From assembly GCA_030748485.1 (NCBI GenBank), contig JASMLW010000161.1, positions 1 to 45,816 on the forward strand: a stretch of 45,816 bases of DNA, written 5' to 3'. The notes beneath the pieces are model-generated. The model saw only the letters and a list, made by a program, of their open reading frames with translations, did not search any database and was not told the DNA's origin. Source of the stretch: Pirellulaceae bacterium. Its GTDB lineage: Bacteria > Planctomycetota > Planctomycetia > Pirellulales > Pirellulaceae. Numbering within the stretch: position 1 is the stretch's first letter; the number at the start of each line of letters is the position of its first letter. Shown here piece by piece: positions 8,922-16,016 of the stretch. The position numbers were made by a program, and so were the translations under genes.

Positions 8922-9860
8922 ATGACGAAATCATTCCACGAGAGTCGGCCGACCCATCACAACAGGCGACACGCCCTCGCGGCGGGTGTGGCGACGACCT
9001 CACTGGCTGCGCTAGGTCCCCCTGTCCTCGCTCAGCAGCAACAGCGGCAAGCCGATGACAAGCGAAATCGAATCTGTGCATTCATCAAGTTCGTGCAGGA
9101 TCTGCCCTACGACGAACTCGCCGAGCGGATTGCGGAAATGGGATTCGACGGAATCGAGGCGACCGTTCGCAACGGCGGACACGTGCTGCCCGAACGCGTC
9201 GAAGACGATCTGCCGAAGCTGGTCGAGGCGCTCGAGAAACACGGTCTCGAGATCTCCGTCATGGCTTCCAACGTCAATTCGGTCAAACAACCACTCACCG
9301 AAAAAGTCCTCCGCACGGCAGCTCGACTGGGCGTGCGAACTTACCGCATGGGCTACTATCGATACGACGCCAAACGGCCTGTCGCCAAACAGATCGATGA
9401 ATTGCGGCCAGTCGTTCGCGACTTGGCGCAGATGAATCGAGAACTCAAGTTGCGAGCCGTCTACCAAAACCACGCCGGCGCCAGTAGCGTCGGAGCGCCG
9501 ATTTGGGACATCTATGAACTCCTCCGTCGACATTCCGTGAAAGAGATTGGCGTGGCGTTCGACATTCGTCACGCCACCGTCGAAGGCGGCTTGGCCTGGC
9601 CTTTGCACTTCAACGTGGTGCAACCGGTTCTCGGAGCCGTGTATGTGAAAGACTTCGTCTGGAACGAGTCGGCCAGGCCGGTCAACGTGCCGCTGGGCGA
9701 GGGGCGAGTTGATCGGCGGTTCTTCAAATTGCTCGGCGAATCCAAGTACAGCGGTCTGATTAGCCTGCACGTTGAATACCTGCCCAAGGCGGGTCTCGCC
9801 AAAAACCTTCAGGCGCTGCGCGACGACCTGGCCACGCTGCGGAAATTGCTCAAAGCGTAA
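8922..9860 (+). CDS. Tat-exported TIM-barrel sugar phosphate isomerase/epimerase-like protein
   Basis: The ATG at 8922 has AGGAG at 8911-8915 and gives 312 residues. The N-terminus has a twin-arginine pattern (NRRHALAAG) and a hydrophobic stretch ending VLAQ, so export by Tat is likely. The mature part fits the AP-endonuclease-2 TIM barrel. It has an early strand and helix (ELAERIAEMGFDGIEATV), an NHAG segment near residue 190, a FDIRHATVEG segment with candidate metal ligands near 230, VYVKDFVW near 265, and a late SLHVEYLP strand. Secreted proteins of this type are common in planctomycetes. The substrate is unknown. The next gene begins 23 bases downstream on the same strand. Confidence 0.85.
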   Translation: MTKSFHESRPTHHNRRHALAAGVATTSLAALGPPVLAQQQQRQADDKRNRICAFIKFVQDLPYDELAERIAEMGFDGIEATVRNGGHVLPERVEDDLPKLVEALEKHGLEISVMASNVNSVKQPLTEKVLRTAARLGVRTYRMGYYRYDAKRPVAKQIDELRPVVRDLAQMNRELKLRAVYQNHAGASSVGAPIWDIYELLRRHSVKEIGVAFDIRHATVEGGLAWPLHFNVVQPVLGAVYVKDFVWNESARPVNVPLGEGRVDRRFFKLLGESKYSGLISLHVEYLPKAGLAKNLQALRDDLATLRKLLKA

Positions 9861-9883
9861 ACTGAAATCCATCAAGAGTCTTC

Positions 9884-10285
9884 ATGAACATCAAGTCGTA
9901 CTTCCTGTGGGGCGTCGGAATCTTCGTGATCTTGTCCGTGGGCGGATACATCGCCACTCGATTCATGGTCGCCCTCTACTCCGTTTTCGAAGACTGGCAG
10001 TCGCGCCGTGACGATGAGCAATTGCGAGCCGAATCGGAATCGCGCCGTGAGATGTTGCGGAAGCAGAATGAAGAGCGACTAGACACGGGTTGCGATCATT
10101 TCTTTGACGACGCCTACGGCGCGTTTCCGCCCGATGTCTGTTGTCGCTGTGGACTGGAGCAGCAGAAGCCGCTGGGCGGCTGCGACCACCAGTGGCAGAA
10201 GATCGACGGCCCGCTGCCGGGCAGCCATTGTGTCAAATGCGGAAAACTCCACGGCGGAGCGAAAAGTTCCGGTCCCAGTCCGTAG
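9884..10285 (+). CDS. Membrane-anchored protein with two Cys/His (zinc-knuckle-like) repeats
   Basis: This is a 133-residue protein. Residues 5-32 form one membrane helix (YFLWGVGIFVILSVGGYIAT). A charged, probably coiled segment rich in Glu and Arg follows to about residue 66. The C-terminal part contains two matching units, CDHFF...CCRCG (residues about 70-90) and CDHQW...CVKCG (about 99-119). Each has a C-D-H start and a C-x-x-C end, and the spacing is nearly equal. This looks like an internal duplication of a metal-binding module, probably zinc. It follows the isomerase-like gene by 23 bases. The function is not known to me. Confidence 0.75.
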   Translation: MNIKSYFLWGVGIFVILSVGGYIATRFMVALYSVFEDWQSRRDDEQLRAESESRREMLRKQNEERLDTGCDHFFDDAYGAFPPDVCCRCGLEQQKPLGGCDHQWQKIDGPLPGSHCVKCGKLHGGAKSSGPSP

Positions 10286-10568
10286 AAACGCACGCCGCTG
10301 GCGATCTCAATCAACAGTTGGGAATTGCATTCGCCGCCAGATTTGGGACATTGGTCGAGTTGCAAATCGTGTGACACGCGCTGCGCTGCGGGGCCGCGGC
10401 GTTGTTAAGTCCGTCGGCGGCAGTTCGCGATCGCGCTGCGCCCCGTTCTCGCCGAGGTTGAACGCTCAACCTTTCCGGCGAGTCGCGGGTGCGCATCCAA
10501 ACTCGCGCCCGCCCCCCGCCGGACAGGCGTCCCAACAAGACCAGTCAATTGATTGCGCGGAGCCCGAC

Positions 10569-11183
10569 ATGGCGAAACCTCTCGTGTTTCAGTATGGAGA
10601 TCGTGAACTGCCGTTCCAAATCTCCAAAGTCGAACGATCCAAACTGTACGGCTACAAAGAGCTCGAAGTGCTCGACGGAAAGGGACGCGAGTGTGAGCTG
10701 GCCACTCTCGCCGGCGACGGTCAAACGCTCGTCGGACGCGGCGGCACGGCGATCGCCTATGTCTCCACCGACGGCATGTGGTGCGAACGCGGCAAGCTCA
10801 AACCGGTCGACCTGGAGGGCCGCGAGATCACGCCCGTCCCGTCTTCGTTCAACGCGCCCACCGATCTCGCCGCCAAGACGACGATTGAGGACTATCTCGA
10901 TCACGACATCCTCTACGTCTATCAGTTGATGACGGAGGAGGATATCGCCGACCTGCTCGACGAACTCAAGCAAGGCGAGATCTTCAAATTCACGTTCAGC
11001 TACCGCGGAGGTTTGGAGCCCTACGTCGCCTTCATGCTGATGGCGGCGGACGGCAATGTCTTCATGACGGTTGGGACACGCGTTCAATTGGAGTTCATCG
11101 GCTTCCAGCAGGCGGGAGTTGTCGCCGCCGAAGAGGAAGCCGAGGACGACGAACAGGACGCAATGGACTTTGGCATGATCTAG
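10569..11183 (+). CDS. Unknown protein in the DNA ligase operon (204 aa)
   Basis: I start this at the ATG at 10569, preceded by GCGGAG; the longer open frame upstream has poor coding character. The protein begins MAKPLVFQYGDRELPF and is soluble. It has beta-rich stretches (GRGGTAIAYVSTDGMW), then PVPSSFNAP and TIEDYLDHDILYVYQL, and ends in a very acidic tail (EEEAEDDEQDAMDFGM). No catalytic motif is recognised. It precedes the next gene by 51 bases, and that gene overlaps the ligase, so a role in the same process is likely. A distant link to Ku-type end-binding proteins would be attractive given the neighbours, but the sequence alone does not show it. Confidence 0.75.
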   Translation: MAKPLVFQYGDRELPFQISKVERSKLYGYKELEVLDGKGRECELATLAGDGQTLVGRGGTAIAYVSTDGMWCERGKLKPVDLEGREITPVPSSFNAPTDLAAKTTIEDYLDHDILYVYQLMTEEDIADLLDELKQGEIFKFTFSYRGGLEPYVAFMLMAADGNVFMTVGTRVQLEFIGFQQAGVVAAEEEAEDDEQDAMDFGMI

Positions 11184-11234
11184 GCCGACTCGAAAGTCGG
11201 GACTGGTTCAATCCTCTCTGAGCGAGCTAAAGAA

Positions 11235-11981
11235 ATGGGCGAAATCAACATTGCTAACGACGCGGGTCGAGACGCGATCATTAACACGGAACACGTTCGA
11301 TCGTCGAAGAAAGTCCGCTGGCTTGACGAACAGGATCGCCAGGTCAACAGCGTTCGCATCATGAAAGCTACGATCGACTGCGGCTACGACGCGCTGATGG
11401 ACCAACACGACACGGCCGAAGCCGTCGGCCAGTCGCTTATCGACGGCGATCCGGAAATCGACGTGGAGGCCGTCGGTTCGTTTCTCCGCGAGGTGTCTCG
11501 AGTCTATGTCGACAAGTCGCGCCACCTTGTGCACAAGATCAAACGGTTCGAGATCATCCGCGCTCCCGATGGTTCGGAGCGCGAGCGGCGGCCGCGCAAC
11601 CTGCAGCCGCCCAACGTGTCGACTGACATCCCGCTGCGTTGGTCGGGCATCATGATCAAGAAACAAGAGGCGTATAAGAAATTCGTCTTCGTCAGCAAGC
11701 AGCAAATGGTTCACGTCAACGGCTTGACGTACGACTTCCTGTTTTCCATGGCCAAGTCGTTGGAGGAAGCAGACAGCCTCATGCTGCTCGGCGCCGGCCC
11801 CAAATCGAATCAACCGCTGATCCTCCGACGAGGGGCCAGCCCCTACCGCGGATTCTTGGAAGGACGCACCGACGGCGAGAAATACTGTCTCATTCTGCAC
11901 CTCTCCAATCTGGAGTTGCGGGCGCCGGAAGCTCCCAAAGAAGAAGCTCCCAAAGAGAAGGACGAGGAGGCTAAGTCATGA
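11235..11981 (+). CDS. Unknown protein translationally coupled to the DNA ligase (248 aa)
   Basis: This is a 248-residue soluble protein. It begins MGEINIANDAGRDAIIN, carries a basic central segment (ERERRPRNLQPP), then PLRWSGIMIKKQEAYKKFVFV, and ends in a Glu/Lys-rich tail with two PKEEAPKE-type repeats. I recognise no family or catalytic motif. Its TGA overlaps the ATG of the ligase gene in an ATGA (11978-11981), so translation of the two is probably coupled and the products may form a complex. The basic middle could bind nucleic acid, which is inference. Confidence 0.8.
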   Translation: MGEINIANDAGRDAIINTEHVRSSKKVRWLDEQDRQVNSVRIMKATIDCGYDALMDQHDTAEAVGQSLIDGDPEIDVEAVGSFLREVSRVYVDKSRHLVHKIKRFEIIRAPDGSERERRPRNLQPPNVSTDIPLRWSGIMIKKQEAYKKFVFVSKQQMVHVNGLTYDFLFSMAKSLEEADSLMLLGAGPKSNQPLILRRGASPYRGFLEGRTDGEKYCLILHLSNLELRAPEAPKEEAPKEKDEEAKS

Positions 11982-13450
11982 AGGTCGACAAATTGGTCGA
12001 CCCCTCCCGGGTCGAAATCAAATTGGGTGAATTCGGCGTCGCTCCAGCAACAGCGCTGACCGACATTGGCATGCACGCCCTGGTCCAAGACTTTCGTCGG
12101 CAAACGGGGCTCCGCATGTATCCGCTCGCCAAAGAGGACGTGCGGAAGAAGCTCCCCGAGGCGAGCTACCACGTCAGTCGCAAGATCGACGGTGAGTTTA
12201 CGGTCGCCGCCTACCGCGATGGGCAGATCGTCACCGTCAACCCGGGCGGTTCGGTCAGGACCGGAATGCCGTGGCAACAGGACGCCGCCGAGTTGTTTGA
12301 GAAGGCCGGATACAAAGAAGCGATGATCGCCGGTGAGTTGTATGTCGCCGTCGATGAAGACCGCCGTCCCCGTGTTCACGATGTGACGAGCACGGTGCGG
12401 CAACCGCAATCAAAGGACGATCTGGACCGGATTCGATTCGCCGCCTTCGATATCGTTCGCCTCGATGAGAAACTGGTCGATGGCACCTTCGATGAACGAT
12501 GGGCGAAACTGACCAAGATCTTTCCCAAAGAGGGCAAAGCCCATATCGTCCAAGCGCAGCAGGTGAGCGATTCGCAAGGCGTTCACGATCTGTTCGAGAA
12601 GTGGGTCGAAGGCGAAGGCGCCGAAGGCGTTGTCGTCCGCAGTGATTTGGCCGGGCTGTTCAAGGTCAAGCCGCAACATACACTCGACTTGGTGGTCGTG
12701 GGCTTCACCGAATCGGTCGACGATCGACAGGGGATGCTCCACGATCTGCTGACCGCTGTCGTACGACGAGATGGCGCGATGCACCTGCTCTGCAAAGTCG
12801 GCGGTGGATTCGACGACGAGCAACGTCGCAACTTGCTGTCCGATCTCAAAGATCTGGTCGTCGAGAGCGACTACACCGAGGTGAACTCCGACCATGTCGC
12901 CTACCAGATGGTCCGTCCCGAAATGGTGATTGAGATCACCTGTCTCGATCTCGTCTCGCAGACAACTCGCGGCGGCCCGGTCAACCGGATGGTCGTTCGC
13001 TGGAACAACGACGAATCAAAATACGAGATCCTCCGTCGGATGCCGCTGGCCAGTGTCATCTCGCCGCAGTTCGTTCGCATTCGCGAGGACAAGAGACCCC
13101 ACCCCGACGATGTTCGCATCGACCAAGTCGCCGACCTGGTCGAGGTCGCACAGTTCGACATCGACGCCGGCTCCATGACGCTGCCGAAGAGTGAAATCCT
13201 CCGCCGTGAGGTCTACACCAAGCAGCTGAAAGGCGCGAACATGGTGCGCAAACTCGTCATGTGGAAAACCAACAAGGAGCAAGAGAGCGAAGACTATTCC
13301 GCGTTCGTTATCCACTACACCGACTTCAGCCCAAATCGCAAAGAACCTTTGCAACGCGACATTCGCGTCTCCAATTCTCAAGAACAGATCGAAGCGATGT
13401 GGGTGGCGCTCAAGGAAGCCAATATCAAGAAGGGCTGGAGCGAAGCCTGA
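11978..13450 (+). CDS. ATP-dependent DNA ligase with an extra C-terminal domain
   Basis: This 490-residue protein shows the ordered motifs of the covalent nucleotidyltransferase superfamily. Motif I is RKIDGEF with the candidate adenylated Lys69. GELYV lies near residue 119, motif III is FAAFDIV (154-160), motif IV is EGVVVR (216-221) and motif V is FKVKP (228-232). An OB-fold follows, with TLDLVVVGF (235-243), KVGGGFDDEQRRNL (273-286) and FVRIREDKRPHPDD ending near 378. The last roughly 100 residues (391-490) form an additional domain ending KKGWSEA, loosely reminiscent of WGR domains. The adenylation core is complete, so activity is expected. The gene overlaps the upstream gene and faces the primase/HAD gene across a 75-base gap. 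It is not the NAD-dependent replicative ligase. Confidence 0.85.
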   Translation: MKVDKLVDPSRVEIKLGEFGVAPATALTDIGMHALVQDFRRQTGLRMYPLAKEDVRKKLPEASYHVSRKIDGEFTVAAYRDGQIVTVNPGGSVRTGMPWQQDAAELFEKAGYKEAMIAGELYVAVDEDRRPRVHDVTSTVRQPQSKDDLDRIRFAAFDIVRLDEKLVDGTFDERWAKLTKIFPKEGKAHIVQAQQVSDSQGVHDLFEKWVEGEGAEGVVVRSDLAGLFKVKPQHTLDLVVVGFTESVDDRQGMLHDLLTAVVRRDGAMHLLCKVGGGFDDEQRRNLLSDLKDLVVESDYTEVNSDHVAYQMVRPEMVIEITCLDLVSQTTRGGPVNRMVVRWNNDESKYEILRRMPLASVISPQFVRIREDKRPHPDDVRIDQVADLVEVAQFDIDAGSMTLPKSEILRREVYTKQLKGANMVRKLVMWKTNKEQESEDYSAFVIHYTDFSPNRKEPLQRDIRVSNSQEQIEAMWVALKEANIKKGWSEA

Positions 13451-13457
13451 GCGGTTC

Positions 13458-13503
13458 GCGTTGAGTGATGGTTTGCGTTGAGTGATGGTTGCGTTGAGTG
13501 ATG
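13458..13503. repeat. Triple 13-bp direct repeat between convergent genes
   Basis: GCGTTGAGTGATG occurs at 13458-13470, 13475-13487 and 13491-13503, separated by 4 and 3 bases. It fills most of the gap between the ligase stop and the primase/HAD stop. No clear terminator hairpin is seen there. Confidence 0.9.
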
Positions 13504-13525
13504 ACGTCGAGGTCGAGCGCACGGC

Positions 13526-14620
13526 TCAACGGCGAAACTGGTGGATCGCCGTGATCGCGTCGTCCCAACTGCCGGTGAAGGGAATCGCTCGGTCGTCGAC
13601 GTAGACGTGCGCGGGCGGCTTGTGCTCGCAGACATCGTCCACTTCGATGTCGTACTGTTTCAACCACCGTTCGATGGCCGTGCGGCCTTTCTCCGTGCGG
13701 CACCGGGCCGAGTGGACCACGACGCGAAAGTACTGCCGCAAGCGGGCAATGGCGGCTCCCGTCCCGTGGATCGGCGGGTCGGGTATCACGTCCTCGCCCG
13801 CCCACGGACTGCGGTAGCTGTGAATCACGCCGTCAAAGTCGATGCAGACCGTCTTCCGCGCCGGTACGATTCCGTGCTGAGCCAAGATGGCCGGAGAGAC
13901 GGGCTGAGTCGATAGGATGCGCTCGATCGCGTCGTCTCCATCCAACCACTTCTGATCGACGCCTGGCTCGTCATTCCAGATGCGCGTGAAGTGATCCTTC
14001 GTGTGGTGACGCCCCGGCAAACGCAACCAATTGCCGTAGTGGTGGAGGATTCCTTTGCCTGGAAAAATCTCGGGAGCCGTATCGAGTCCGCGAATGGCGA
14101 AGTCAGCCACTAACGTCGATCCGAAGTCGTAAACGATGTCGCTCGACATGGGCAAAGCGAACAGCACTAGCAAGTGAAACCCGCCCGCTCCATTGCTGTC
14201 CATCAACAGCGAATCAAATCCCAACTCCTGAAGCCTCATCCACCAACCGTGCGCCGCCACGAAGTTTCCCTCCGCCGAGACGCTGTGGTCTTCCTCGTCG
14301 TGCAAGTCAACGTCGATTGCCAACCACCGCGACGTGCGGTCGGCGCTAACGCTGTGCAGCCCCAAGACGGTCCCGTTGTCGCCGGCCTTGAAATGCTTCT
14401 CCAACGACGATTCCTGCAAAAACACTTTGCCGCGCTCGTCGCGGAACGGAGCCGTGATGGCGTGATTCAGCCGCCCGTCGCGCCCCTTCTTGCGCTGTCG
14501 CTTGGCCAGATATCGCCCCCACACATCGGTGCGATTCACCATGTTCTTCATCACCCACGTCGCCAAGTCCGGCGCCCGTCGTCGCCAATCCGACTCCATG
14601 TGCTCGAGATAACTCGACAC
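13526..14620 (-). CDS. Archaeo-eukaryotic primase-polymerase fused to a HAD phosphatase
   Basis: I choose the GTG at 14620, seven bases after GGGGAG; earlier starts would make the protein run through an intergenic repeat. The 364-residue product has two domains. Residues about 25-230 resemble the archaeo-eukaryotic primase (AEP) fold as found in TOTE-type systems: NRTDVWGRYLAKRQ, then WLAIDVDLHD with candidate metal ligands D103/D105, SNGAGGFHLL with H149, and EIFPGKG...GNWLRLPGRHH. Residues about 256-364 carry all four HAD motifs: CIDFDGV (D261, D263), VVVHS (S304), EHKPPA (K334) and VYVDDRA (D342, D343). The HAD part resembles small HAD phosphatases common in phages. The gene converges on the DNA ligase, so polymerase, phosphatase and ligase lie side by side. 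The DNA-repair role is inferred. Confidence 0.8.
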   Translation of the reverse strand: MSSYLEHMESDWRRRAPDLATWVMKNMVNRTDVWGRYLAKRQRKKGRDGRLNHAITAPFRDERGKVFLQESSLEKHFKAGDNGTVLGLHSVSADRTSRWLAIDVDLHDEEDHSVSAEGNFVAAHGWWMRLQELGFDSLLMDSNGAGGFHLLVLFALPMSSDIVYDFGSTLVADFAIRGLDTAPEIFPGKGILHHYGNWLRLPGRHHTKDHFTRIWNDEPGVDQKWLDGDDAIERILSTQPVSPAILAQHGIVPARKTVCIDFDGVIHSYRSPWAGEDVIPDPPIHGTGAAIARLRQYFRVVVHSARCRTEKGRTAIERWLKQYDIEVDDVCEHKPPAHVYVDDRAIPFTGSWDDAITAIHQFRR

Positions 14621-14670
14621 TGCCAAACTCCCCGTAAAACTCCGCCGACCGAGCGAAGCCAAAACCCCCC

Positions 14671-14771
14671 ACTGGCGGCGCCACTCAAGGCGAGCTGCCG
14701 GTCGGCAGTCATTCGTCCGCTCCCGTTGGTCGCTGCTATCGATCGAGAGAAGCCCAAAACTCCTCGACGCC
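14671..14771 (-). repeat. Dispersed intergenic repeat, copy 2 (extended form)
   Basis: On the minus strand this runs from GGCGTCGAGGA through CGATAGCAGCGACCAACG and GGGAGCGGACG into GGCAGCTCGCCTTGAGTGG. The core is 14718-14771. It lies just upstream of the primase/HAD gene and creates a false N-terminal extension of its open frame. Confidence 0.85.
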
Positions 14772-14785
14772 ATCAATGTGCTAGC

Positions 14786-14817
14786 GGTTGAGTTTACCCG
14801 TTAAACACGACCCAACC
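14786..14817. promoter_or_regulatory. Nested inverted repeat in a divergent intergenic region
   Basis: GTTTA (14792-14796) and TAAAC (14802-14806) form an inverted repeat nested inside GGTTG (14786-14790) and CAACC (14813-14817). It lies between the divergent starts of the primase/HAD gene (14620) and the DUF1571 gene (14971). It could be an operator or simply a hairpin; nothing in the sequence decides this. Confidence 0.35.
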
Positions 14818-14970
14818 GGCGCGCGCCGTCGTCAAAATCCTGTTGTGGCCCGAGGTTGTGTCGAAAGGTATTGACCCGGACAAAGTCCTTCCGTTAATGA
14901 ACGTGTCGGAGGCGTTGCGGATGGAAACCACCCTCCCGGTTGGTAGCTGTACGCCTTGCATGGAGTGACC

Positions 14971-15774
14971 ATGATCCGCCGACGTCCTATCCTAATCAGC
15001 CTGTTTATCTTAACGGCTTTGGCGTGTGGTGTGCTTACCCGAGGTGAGCTGCCACAGTTGAAATCCGTCCATCCGCTCGAGGGCGTATTGCGCTGGGCGG
15101 AGGAAGCAGAGCGCCGGATCGAGCGAGATGTTCACGGATACTCCTGCATTCTCGTCAAGCGGGAGCGAATCGACGGCGAGCTGAGTGATTACGAGTTCAT
15201 GTTCGCCAAGGTGCGGCACGAGCGGCCGGACGCGCCGTTCGGCGTCTACCTCAAGTTCCTCGCCCCCAAGCGGATCAAGAACCGCGAGGTGCTGTACGTG
15301 GAGGGCGAGAATGACGGCAAGTTGGTCGCCCGCAACGGTGGGCGGCGTTTTGCTTACATCACGACCAGTTTGGATCCGCTCAGTGAATTGGCCATGCGCG
15401 ACAATCGCCATCCGATCACGGACATCGGCATTCAGAATCTGCTCCGCCGGCTGATTGAAACAGCTCACGACGAAATCGCCGGCCAACCGGTCGTTGTCGA
15501 GATGTTCAAGAACGCCAGAGTCGACAATCGCTCTTGTACGGGCATCGTGGTTCGCCAAGAGAAGCGGACTGAGAAGTCGACGTTCTTCTTCGCGCGCGTC
15601 TATATCGACAACGAACTGGAGATGCCGATTCACTACGAGGCGTTCGACTGGCCGGACGAAGATGGCGGGGAACCGGTATTGCTCGAGCAATACACTTACC
15701 GCGACATCCGCATCAACCCCGGACTTCGCGACATTGACTTTCGTCGCGACAATCCTCAATACGGATTCCGCTGA
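14971..15774 (+). CDS. DUF1571-family exported protein
   Basis: The ATG at 14971 is five bases after GGAG and starts a signal peptide (MIRRRPILISLFILTALACG); a TTG at 14956 would add five residues. The 267-residue product contains RDVHGYSCILVKRERIDGEL, APFGVYLKFLAPKRIKNREVLYVEGENDGKLVARNGG split over residues about 80-115, and a late EMPIHYEAFDWP. Together these match the DUF1571 family, which is common in planctomycetes. The fold is expected to resemble outer-membrane lipoprotein-sorting proteins, but the function is unknown. Confidence 0.8.
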   Translation: MIRRRPILISLFILTALACGVLTRGELPQLKSVHPLEGVLRWAEEAERRIERDVHGYSCILVKRERIDGELSDYEFMFAKVRHERPDAPFGVYLKFLAPKRIKNREVLYVEGENDGKLVARNGGRRFAYITTSLDPLSELAMRDNRHPITDIGIQNLLRRLIETAHDEIAGQPVVVEMFKNARVDNRSCTGIVVRQEKRTEKSTFFFARVYIDNELEMPIHYEAFDWPDEDGGEPVLLEQYTYRDIRINPGLRDIDFRRDNPQYGFR

Positions 15775-15780
15775 TCCACA

Positions 15781-15941
15781 TGTGGCGTTGAGGATGCGGG
15801 GCTTCGCTCGGTCGATTCCAGCGACCATCGGGAGCGGACGAAGGAGATCCGAGCGGTAGCTCGCTTTGTGAGTGGCACTGCCACTTGTGGCGTTGAGGAT
15901 GCGGGGCTTCGCTCGGTCGATTCCAGCGACCATCGGGAGCG
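15781..15941 (+). repeat. Dispersed intergenic repeat, copies 3 and 4 in tandem
   Basis: Two identical 56-base copies (15781-15836 and 15886-15941) lie 105 bases apart. Each runs from TGTGGCGTTGAGGATGCGGG to CATCGGGAGCG. Between them is the extended part of the element, including GTAGCTCGCTTTGTGAG and the hairpin AGTGGCA-C-TGCCACT (about 15871-15885). Confidence 0.95.
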
Positions 15942-16016
15942 TCTTTGTGCCCCTGTGCCTCCGTGTGAGATTCCTTTCTCGCACAAGGTCACCGCTGCCA
16001 CGAGGGAAGTGTGGGT

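Noticed and set aside
10569-11183. Ku homolog
   Set aside because: The general beta-rich character and the neighbours are suggestive, but the typical Ku N-terminus and core motifs are not visible.
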